Assembly (NCBI GenBank): GCA_045591985.1
Contig: JAZNTV010000019.1
Coordinates: forward strand, 1-18,318
Reading direction: 5' to 3'
From: SIG588 sp045591985
GTDB lineage: Bacteria; Bacillota; Clostridia; Oscillospirales; Acutalibacteraceae
DNA length: 18,318 bases
Positions within the stretch are counted from its first letter, which is position 1, and every line of letters begins with the position of its first letter. The notes beneath the pieces were generated by a model. That model was not told the origin of the DNA, searched no databases, and worked only from the letters and a program-made list of their open reading frames with translations. Shown piece after piece: positions 8,049 to 13,236 of this stretch. The position numbers and the translations under genes are program-made.

Positions 8049-8573
8049 ATGTACATTATGACCTGCAAGGAGAACGGCAAGTTCAAACACGCTATTCTCT
8101 ACATACTTAGTTTTCGATTGATGGCTCCCCGTAAACTGTTGGAGGCGCAAATTTTCAATAAGCAATATGGAAGCTATGAGGAAATCGATAACATTCCGGA
8201 CCGCTTGCGCTTTTGTCGGCATCGGTTAGGCTTAATGCAAAAGGAGGTTGCCCGGATGGCGGGTATTTCCCGTAATACTTATATCAACTTAGAGACCGGT
8301 AACCTGAATTCCTTTGACAGGGCAACAGCGGACAAGCTGGCGAAGATCTTTGAGATACCTATACACGATCTATTGGACGGATATAACCGTTTTCTTTGGG
8401 GCGGACAAGCCCAACAGATTAAGCAATACCGGGAATCCTGCGGTATGGGTGTAAAACCCTTCGCAAAGCAAATGGGTATCCCCATCCGCTGCTTGCAGGC
8501 CTGGGAAAACGGACAAAAGGTTGTGAGCCTCAAATCCTGGGAAAAATATTTCAAGGGGCGCATTACGGTCTAA
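8049..8573 (+). CDS. tandem-HTH (XRE family) DNA-binding regulator
   Basis: This is a probable repressor or activator of element genes. The first helix-turn-helix covers about residues 52-112: LRFCRHRLGLMQKEVARMAG, then ISRNTYINLETG and a C-terminal cap FEIPIHDLLDG. A second, weaker copy is at about 123-170 (IKQYRESCGMGVKPFAKQMG, then IPIRCLQAWENG), so two HTH units lie in tandem. Start choice is uncertain. AGGAGG at 8039-8044 is four bases before ATG 8049 and thirteen before ATG 8058. ATG 8121 (MAPRKLLEAQ) lacks a ribosome site. It is the first element gene after the sigK junction, where phages and skin elements often carry control genes. No target site can be assigned. Confidence 0.75.
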   Translation: MYIMTCKENGKFKHAILYILSFRLMAPRKLLEAQIFNKQYGSYEEIDNIPDRLRFCRHRLGLMQKEVARMAGISRNTYINLETGNLNSFDRATADKLAKIFEIPIHDLLDGYNRFLWGGQAQQIKQYRESCGMGVKPFAKQMGIPIRCLQAWENGQKVVSLKSWEKYFKGRITV

Positions 8574-8577
8574 AACA

Positions 8578-8607
8578 GCAAAGCCGCTCCACCCGGAGCG
8601 GCTTTGC
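8578..8607. terminator. bidirectional hairpin between convergent genes
   Basis: A perfect 13-bp stem, GCAAAGCCGCTCC (8578-8590) with GGAGCGGCTTTGC (8595-8607), encloses the loop ACCC. It lies between the stops of the converging HTH gene and the minus-strand small gene. On the minus strand it is followed by TGTTTTA. On the plus strand the T-rich tail is weak. Confidence 0.8.
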
Positions 8608-8608
8608 C

Positions 8609-8830
8609 TTAGTTCGATTCCTGCGTTTGATTGGCGTCTATCTTTGCTTTCGCATCGTCGATGATAGCCAGCAGCAGTTTTTCCTTTTGTGACGTTGGAC
8701 ACTTTAACTTAGAGATACTGTTAAGTACTGCATCTGCGTGAACGATGGCCATACGGTGTTTCAGTTCACGCCATCCGTCCTCTGTTGTGGGATAGTGGAC
8801 AACTATGTTAATCGGTGCAAATGTCTTCAT
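8609..8830 (-). CDS. small conserved-type protein of unknown function
   Basis: The 73-aa product begins MKTFAPINIVVHYPTTEDG and has an amphipathic helical middle (WRELKHRMAIVHADAVLNSI) and a charged C-terminus. I do not recognise the family. It has no signal peptide, membrane helix or clear motif. The start at 8830 is chosen because GGGGAGGA precedes it by six bases on the minus strand. An upstream ATG at 8854 would add eight residues encoded by the ribosome site itself. It converges on the HTH gene and shares its terminator. Coding is supported by the ribosome site and terminator placement rather than by homology. Confidence 0.65.
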   Translation of the reverse strand: MKTFAPINIVVHYPTTEDGWRELKHRMAIVHADAVLNSISKLKCPTSQKEKLLLAIIDDAKAKIDANQTQESN

Positions 8831-9228
8831 ACCGAGTTCCTCCCCTTGGTACATACCTTATGCGGGGAAGAACGTCCGCTATACCTGTTTTCTGTTTGCC
8901 ACAAACTTTGATTATGCATTCAATGCAACCTTTCTACATAGCCCTTGGAGCTCCTTTGGTCGCTCATCCTTGCTGCTGAGATTTGCAAGGTCTTGAGGGT
9001 TAAGTAGCCCGCCCAGCGGGAATGGCAGGTGCCAATAGATAATGCACGGATCCAAGGATAAGTGCATCTGAAGCTGATAACTCGTGAAGAAGCACCAATT
9101 TCCAATGTATCAAGGTTTGGTTGTAATTTGAATTCCTCTTTCTTAAATATAATCTTATTTATAATATTTGTAAAAACGAGAAAAAAGTCAACCCCCTGGA
9201 CAAAAAAGTTTCAAAGGAGTATGAATCA
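8831..9228. other. gene-free stretch with RNA-like hairpins
   Basis: No convincing gene lies in these 398 bases; a minus-strand ORF of 61 codons (8920-9105) has no ribosome site. Between about 9000 and 9125 several stems follow one another: CCCGC/GCGGG (9008-9012, 9016-9020), GGC/GCC (9024-9026, 9031-9033), and ATGCAC/GTGCAT (9042-9047, 9062-9067). The last encloses a GG/AA internal loop and an ATC/GAT stem with a CAAG loop. CCAA...TTGG pairing follows at 9094-9120. The order and spacing look like a folded RNA, possibly a transposon-associated guide-RNA remnant, but I cannot identify it. The right part (9120-9170) is very AT-rich, with TATAAT at 9148 and 9160 as possible -10 boxes for the next gene. 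Confidence 0.4.
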
Positions 9229-9423
9229 ATGAAAGCTTACAAATATATCACGATACTGCTGATCGCCCTGCTGGGTATTTTCTGCGGACGCGGTTGGGGA
9301 GAGTCCCTGACCCCTGATACCTATCTTTATCCTATGATCTGTTTTGGCCTGGCGCTGATCGTATGGGGCTCAGACTATGCGGAGAAATCTCAGGACGAAA
9401 ATCGGAAAAATGCGGCAAACTAA
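9229..9423 (+). CDS. small membrane protein, unknown function
   Basis: The 64-aa product has two hydrophobic helices, about residues 6-20 (YITILLIALLGIFCG) and 33-48 (LYPMICFGLALIVWGS), joined by a short polar loop, and a charged cytosolic-type tail ending DENRKNAAN. The family is not recognised. AAAGGAG at 9213-9219 sits nine bases before the ATG. It stands alone, with its own terminator 27 bases after the stop and an AT-rich promoter-like region upstream. Small proteins of this type in mobile elements can be toxins or holin-like, but nothing here shows that. Confidence 0.65.
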   Translation: MKAYKYITILLIALLGIFCGRGWGESLTPDTYLYPMICFGLALIVWGSDYAEKSQDENRKNAAN

Positions 9424-9449
9424 TATTGTGGTATTAGTTGCGAACGAAA

Positions 9450-9493
9450 ATCCCCTCTGTAAGGCGGCAGCCTTGCGGAGGGGATGTCTTTTT
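9450..9493 (+). terminator. rho-independent terminator
   Basis: Outer stem ATCCCCTC (9450-9457) pairs with GAGGGGAT (9478-9485). An internal loop follows, then the inner stem AAGGC/GCCTT with a GGCA loop (9461-9474). A T-rich tail GTCTTTTT ends it. It terminates the small membrane protein gene. Confidence 0.85.
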
Positions 9494-9972
9494 GAAATGA
9501 TCGATGGTATTCCTTTCGAAATGACAGATACCCTATCATTTTGAAAGGACGACCAGATTTATGATTGATTTATGGGAGATGAAACTGTCGTTTCAAAATG
9601 ATTGCGCCTGTCACTTCGAAATGACGGATGGGCTTTCTTTTCGAGATGATGGGGTTGTCTGTCTCTTCGAGATGATGGGGTTGTCTGTCTCTTTGAGATG
9701 ACGGATGATTCTCTTTTCGAAAGATGGAGGACAGACCTTTTGATATGATGATGACGCTCTCTTCGAGAGGAGAAGATTGGATGCCCTCTGCTGCTTTCGA
9801 AAATAATTTTTAATTTTTCTTATCATAGAAGAGAGATGTTGTGTCCGGTCGTGTTTGCTTTCGAAATGATAGGTTTATTTCGAAAAACGACCGCACATTT
9901 TCGGTTATGATAGTTGATTTCGTAAGGACAGTTGATACCGAAAACTTTCGAAATCTGATCATTTCAAAAAGA
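9488..9972. repeat. degenerate ~25-bp direct-repeat array (core YTTCGARATGA)
   Basis: An 11-base core close to TTTCGAAATGA recurs starting at 9490, 9514, 9539, 9591, 9614, 9639, 9665, 9691, 9715, 9738 and 9761, mostly 23-26 bases apart. More diverged copies follow near 9795, 9859, 9878, 9918, 9946 and 9962. One 26-bp unit is exactly duplicated in tandem (9641-9666 and 9667-9692). The core contains the self-complementary TTCGAA. The array begins in the tail of the upstream terminator and contains no supported gene. Regular helical-turn-like spacing recalls iterons or a protein-binding array, and old tandem duplication is the plain alternative. Confidence 0.7.
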
Positions 9973-10214
9973 ATGGTTACCTTTTAAAGCATGGGCCTAG
10001 ATTTTGATTTAGAAAGGATTATCATCATTTAGCGTTGATGAGAACGATTTATCTTCAGGAAATCCGTCGTTTTATGTGTATTTGTGCTCGAATTGTAGTG
10101 TTTTTAAAAATATATCTAGGATAAATCTTTATGGGGGCGAGTAACTTTCAAAATCGTCCCCTTTATGTGCAAGCCCCTCTATCTTCCTCATAAGACATAC
10201 TGGGCCACAGCAGT
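9973..10214. other. gene-free AT-rich stretch before the palindrome cluster
   Basis: I see no gene in these 240 bases, which with the array and operator cluster make about 0.9 kb without coding capacity. The only local structure is a stem GGGGGCGA (10133-10140) with TCGTCCCC (10154-10161) around a 13-base loop, followed by only three T. It is a weak terminator candidate at best. Runs of A and T near 10110-10125 are unstructured. Confidence 0.45.
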
Positions 10215-10313
10215 TTGGGATATCCCAAGGCGTACTTAAATTGGGATATCCCAATATGCCCCATCCTGGGATATCCCAATCAGGTGTGCATAACCGATTT
10301 TGGGATATCCCAA
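10215..10313. promoter_or_regulatory. four-copy palindromic operator cluster TTGGGATATCCCAA
   Basis: The 14-bp perfect palindrome TTGGGATATCCCAA occurs at 10215-10228, 10241-10254 and 10300-10313, with a one-mismatch copy (first base C) at 10266-10279. Centres are 26, 25 and 34 bp apart. The cluster ends 35 bp before the -35 of the strong promoter driving the HTH-DUF3990 operon. Such repeated perfect dyads are typical of dimeric repressor or activator sites. The likely ligand is a regulator of this element, not identified. Confidence 0.75.
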
Positions 10314-10347
10314 GACGGAACAAATCGAAACTTTTATGCAAAAACCA

Positions 10348-10376
10348 TTGACTGAATGTATAACATTGGATATAAT
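10348..10376 (+). promoter_or_regulatory. strong sigma-A promoter of HTH-DUF3990 operon
   Basis: -35 TTGACT (10348-10353), an exact 17-bp spacer and a perfect -10 TATAAT (10371-10376). The start would be near 10383, about 30 bases before the ATG. The consensus quality implies high activity unless repressed, consistent with the operators around it. Confidence 0.8.
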
Positions 10377-10398
10377 ATAAATTAGAAACAATGTTATA
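10359..10398. promoter_or_regulatory. inverted-repeat operator straddling the promoter
   Basis: TATAACATTG (10359-10368) and CAATGTTATA (10389-10398) are a perfect 10-bp inverted repeat, with centres 30 bp (three helical turns) apart, flanking the -10 box and start site. This is the placement expected for autorepression by the XRE-type HTH domain encoded just downstream. Its sequence is unrelated to the upstream GGGATATCCC palindromes, so two factors may act here. Confidence 0.6.
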
Positions 10399-10413
10399 TC
10401 AGGAGGCAGCCCC

Positions 10414-11265
10414 ATGCAGACATTGATTAAACAAATTAGAACCTATTTGAATATGAGTCAGACCGATTTTGCCCAGCAGTTGAATGTTACCTTCGCTACC
10501 GTCAACCGTTGGGAGAATGGGCATGCTGTGCCCAATAAGCTGGCGCAATCCAAGATATATGATCTTTGCAAGGCGAAGGGCGTTCCCGTGTGTGATATGA
10601 CCATCGCCAGAATGACCGGCGAGGAAATCGCAAACGGCGATGTTGTGCGTCTGTATCACGGCTCCAAGAAAGGTATCGACGGGGATATTGCACCCATCAG
10701 CCGTTCCGAGTGCGACTTTGGCAAGGGTTTCTATATGGGCACTGCACCGCTACAACCCCTGACACTTGTCTGCAACGAGGAAAAGCCGATGTTCTACACG
10801 GTGGATCTGGACCTGCGGGGACTCAAGGTACTTACTGTGGGTATCGGTATGGATTGGGCCATGCTGATTGCCTATTACCGCAAGGAAATGGAAAAGGCAA
10901 GGGGCACTGCTATTTACGAAAAGTATGCGAAGATGGCAGATGGGTATGATGTGATCGTGGGCTATATCGCAAACGACAGAATGTACACAGAGCTGTCCCG
11001 ATTCTTTAACAGAACCTTGACCGATGTCGCCCTCATCAACTGTCTGTCTGCATTGGATCTCGGCAAGCAGTATGTGGCGGTTTCTGAAAAGGCTTGCAAG
11101 CAGATCAAAATCGTCAGTGAGCATCCCATCTCCTATCTGGAACTGGGTATGCTGAAGGATATGAGCGTGGCAAGAAGAGATGAGGGCATTGCTTTGGCGG
11201 AAGAAATTGAAGTAAAGTACCGCCGCGAAGGTAAATTCTTTGACGAAATTCTAAGAGGAGAATGA
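10414..11265 (+). CDS. HTH-DUF3990 fusion, ADP-ribosyltransferase-like protein
   Basis: Residues 3-60 form an XRE-type HTH (LIKQIRTYLNMSQTDFAQQL, then TFATVNRWENG). From about 75 to 235 the protein matches DUF3990: VVRLYHGSKKG with H82, DFGKGFYMGT with Y107, YTVDLDLRGLKVL, and LGKQYVAVSEKA near 216-227. DUF3990 is placed among ADP-ribosyltransferase-like folds, and the H and Y positions fit NAD-binding motifs. The third catalytic residue is uncertain (Q219 is a candidate). Whether it modifies a target is unknown. The HTH suggests it also represses its own operon at the inverted repeat. The start has AGGAGG seven bases upstream. The next gene begins one base after the stop, so the proteins are likely made together. 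A toxin-antitoxin role is inferred, not shown. Confidence 0.75.
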   Translation: MQTLIKQIRTYLNMSQTDFAQQLNVTFATVNRWENGHAVPNKLAQSKIYDLCKAKGVPVCDMTIARMTGEEIANGDVVRLYHGSKKGIDGDIAPISRSECDFGKGFYMGTAPLQPLTLVCNEEKPMFYTVDLDLRGLKVLTVGIGMDWAMLIAYYRKEMEKARGTAIYEKYAKMADGYDVIVGYIANDRMYTELSRFFNRTLTDVALINCLSALDLGKQYVAVSEKACKQIKIVSEHPISYLELGMLKDMSVARRDEGIALAEEIEVKYRREGKFFDEILRGE

Positions 11266-11266
11266 T

Positions 11267-11692
11267 ATGCTGAATTCCTTACAACTTGCGCTGTGCGATA
11301 CCCAGGGGCAGTTGTTCGAGCTGTCTGGAGAGCGTAGCATCGCCAGCGAAGCCTTTATCAAGGCGTTTATGACCTCGGATGTTTCCAAGGATATGGATTC
11401 TGAATTTCACCACGTTCAGTGGGCGGGCAAGGAATATATCTACTCCCGTATGGGTGACGAGTGCAAGGATGCGCTTTCTGCACCTGGTGAGGTTTTCGAT
11501 AAGGAGACCTTATATTGGACGGGATATATTTACCGCTATTGGAATTTCTACACCGGTGAGAGCAGCAAGGAGATTTACCGTCAAGCCCCGGCAAAGACTA
11601 TGCGCGTGGTTTATCTGATGTACCATACCATGAGTCCTGAAATGGCGATCGACCGGCTGAAGGAAGCCAGCAGCCAGAGAAACGAAGATTAG
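11267..11692 (+). CDS. DUF3990-partner protein, possible antitoxin, unknown fold
   Basis: The 141-aa soluble protein has no signal or membrane helix. Notable segments are SEAFIKAFMTSDVSKDMDSE (27-46), VQWAGKEYIY (50-59), WTGYIYRYWNFYTGESSKEI (84-103) and QAPAKTMRVVYLMYHTMSPE (106-125). The aromatic-rich C-terminal half resembles proteins I recall next to DUF3990 genes in Firmicutes, but I cannot name a Pfam family with certainty. Spacing (one base after the previous stop, AGAGGAG in front of the ATG) shows tight coupling with the HTH-DUF3990 gene. That fits a dedicated partner, for example a neutralising antitoxin or a substrate-binding subunit. Confidence 0.65.
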   Translation: MLNSLQLALCDTQGQLFELSGERSIASEAFIKAFMTSDVSKDMDSEFHHVQWAGKEYIYSRMGDECKDALSAPGEVFDKETLYWTGYIYRYWNFYTGESSKEIYRQAPAKTMRVVYLMYHTMSPEMAIDRLKEASSQRNED

Positions 11693-11701
11693 GAGCAAAC
11701 C

Positions 11702-12178
11702 ATGAGTTTTATTGATTCCTATAAAAGACTGGAAAAGCTGTGTAGCGAGATATATAGCGACAACCACGGCATTTCCTCTTATATCGACGAAATGGTAAAC
11801 ACGCCCATTGGTGCCCGATATATACCGGGATGGGATGAGGATCTGAAGCAGCTGAAGCATTATCGTTGGGTGAGAAATCAGATCGTCCACGATCCGGGTT
11901 GTACAGAGGAGAATATGTGCGAGTACGGAGACGCACAGTGGCTTGATGATTTTCGTTCCCGGATCATGTCGGCGAATGACCCGCTTGCACAGTATCGCAA
12001 AGCGAGAAATCCACGACCGACACAAAGACCTCGGCAAACCCACACACCCGAACCGAGAACCTATACATACCCGCAACGTGCAAATGCACCACAAAAGTCT
12101 GCAGGCTGTTTGACCTATGTGATCGGCCTTTTGGTTGTGGTTGCTGCAGTGGCATTGGTTATTGGTGCTTTAGTATGA
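11702..12178 (+). CDS. membrane-anchored HEPN-like protein
   Basis: The N-terminal ~95 residues are helical and contain YRWVRNQIVHDPG with R58 and H63. This Rx4H with N after R is the catalytic signature of HEPN ribonucleases (RNxxxH). The overall pattern resembles the DUF6548 group, from memory. A Pro/Thr/Arg-rich linker (about 100-132) leads to one hydrophobic helix (137-157, LTYVIGLLVVVAAVALVIGA) at the very C-terminus, so the HEPN domain probably faces the cytoplasm as a tail-anchored protein. It starts nine bases after the previous stop with AGGAG six bases upstream, making it the third gene of the operon. An RNase activity is inferred from the motif only. HEPN folds can also be inactive scaffolds. 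Confidence 0.7.
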   Translation: MSFIDSYKRLEKLCSEIYSDNHGISSYIDEMVNTPIGARYIPGWDEDLKQLKHYRWVRNQIVHDPGCTEENMCEYGDAQWLDDFRSRIMSANDPLAQYRKARNPRPTQRPRQTHTPEPRTYTYPQRANAPQKSAGCLTYVIGLLVVVAAVALVIGALV

Positions 12179-12192
12179 AGAACAATAAAATC

Positions 12193-12239
12193 CCAAAGTG
12201 TCAACTACGAGATTCCAAAGTGTCAAATTGATACTTTGG
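12193..12239. repeat. CCAAAGTGTCAA repeat and near-perfect palindrome
   Basis: CCAAAGTGTCAA occurs at 12193-12204 and 12215-12226. The second copy is the left half of a 25-bp dyad (12215-12239) made of CCAAAGT-g-TCAA, a central A, then TTGA-t-ACTTTGG. No T-run follows, so it is more likely a protein-binding site than a terminator. It overlaps a weak promoter candidate (TTGATA at 12228, AAGAAT at 12251) for the TIR gene, 57 bases before its start. Confidence 0.5.
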
Positions 12240-12295
12240 AGCACAACAGCAAGAATGCAGTTTGAGATAGAGAAAATATAAAGGAGATATAGAAT

Positions 12296-13117
12296 ATGAA
12301 CGCACTAAAGCAGTTGAGAATTGAATACGAAGGTATTTACGGAACAATAACTGATTATACAGATGATTCAAACATTGTGAATTATCTCCTTAAACTAAAA
12401 GAGGCTATAGATGATCCGGATTATGATGTTGTTATATATAGTCTCAGGGAATTAATCAAATGGTACGATGAGACTATTGATGAGATTCGCAATAATCGGT
12501 ATGTTCATAATCTTGATTCTCATAGGAAAAATTATTTACTCTTAAAAGCTATTTATGAACACTTGAGACCCGAAGATTTTGCTCCTACATCTACTGCCGT
12601 AGAGATGGCCGGCGACGGGAGAAAGCTTATTTTCCTGAGTCACAGATCCAACGATAAAGTATATGGAGATGCCCTTAGAGACTTTATAATTGGATTAGGC
12701 GTTCAAAACAATCAGCTCATTTATACATCACATCCTTTGCACAAAATTCCGTTGGATAAGAACATTTATGATTATCTGAGAGAAAACATTAACTCGCAAA
12801 TTTTTATGATCATCCTGTGGTCTAACGATTACTTAGAGAGCCCTGCTTGTTTGAACGAAATGGGAGCAGCCTGGGTGACGCAAAGCGATTATACCAACAT
12901 CTACGTTCCTACTTTCAACTTTGGTAATCCAAAATATCACGAATGTGCTGTAGACACAAGAAAAATGGGCGCAGTATTGAACGGCGATCCTCATTGCAAG
13001 GCAAATCTTATTGAATTAAAAAATAAGATTCAAACGATGTTTGACTTGGAAGATGATGAGCAGAAAACTGCATATTTGATTGATGAATTTATTTCTAAAA
13101 TAACAATAGACAAATAG
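12296..13117 (+). CDS. TIR-domain protein, probable NADase-type defence effector
   Basis: The 273-aa protein has a helical N-terminal part (about 1-95) with no recognised domain. A C-terminal TIR domain follows: KLIFLSHRSNDK (110-121, beta-A), a BB-loop-like stretch near 140-155, FMIILWSNDYLESPACLNEMGAAW (170-193) with the putative catalytic Glu E188, then IYVPTFNFG. Bacterial TIR domains commonly cleave NAD or make cyclic ADP-ribose signals in anti-phage abortive infection. That activity is inferred from the conserved Glu. AAGGAG lies nine bases before the ATG. It is AT-richer than the preceding operon and sits alone, so it may be a single-gene system or an effector for an unseen sensor. It lies between two other defence-like modules. 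Confidence 0.72.
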   Translation: MNALKQLRIEYEGIYGTITDYTDDSNIVNYLLKLKEAIDDPDYDVVIYSLRELIKWYDETIDEIRNNRYVHNLDSHRKNYLLLKAIYEHLRPEDFAPTSTAVEMAGDGRKLIFLSHRSNDKVYGDALRDFIIGLGVQNNQLIYTSHPLHKIPLDKNIYDYLRENINSQIFMIILWSNDYLESPACLNEMGAAWVTQSDYTNIYVPTFNFGNPKYHECAVDTRKMGAVLNGDPHCKANLIELKNKIQTMFDLEDDEQKTAYLIDEFISKITIDK

Positions 13118-13236
13118 AGAATTTTGTTATTTAGACAGAGTTAGTAGGTTTCTTCTACGGGGTCAATACGACACATTAGAGCTATTAACGCGAAAATTGT
13201 AGATGTTTGATGAAAACTTACCAAGGAGCAAGAATA

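Noticed and set aside
8920..9105. Minus-strand ORF of 61 codons, or remnant of a TnpB C-terminus on the plus strand
   Set aside because: No ribosome site or convincing protein match; the hairpins suggest RNA rather than protein, and the TnpB link stays a guess.
9611..9826. Minus-strand ORF of 71 codons over the repeat array
   Set aside because: Composition reflects the repeats, with no ribosome site and no family resemblance.
9488..9972. CRISPR array
   Set aside because: Units are degenerate with an ~11-base core, the intervening bases are themselves partly repeated, and no cas gene is present.
10215..10313. CRISPR or small insertion repeats
   Set aside because: Only four 14-bp palindromes with short uneven gaps lie just upstream of a strong promoter; an operator cluster fits better.
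10129..10341. Minus-strand ORF of 70 codons over the palindromes
   Set aside because: Its repeated WDIP segments are translations of the GGGATATCCC palindromes, so it is not a gene.
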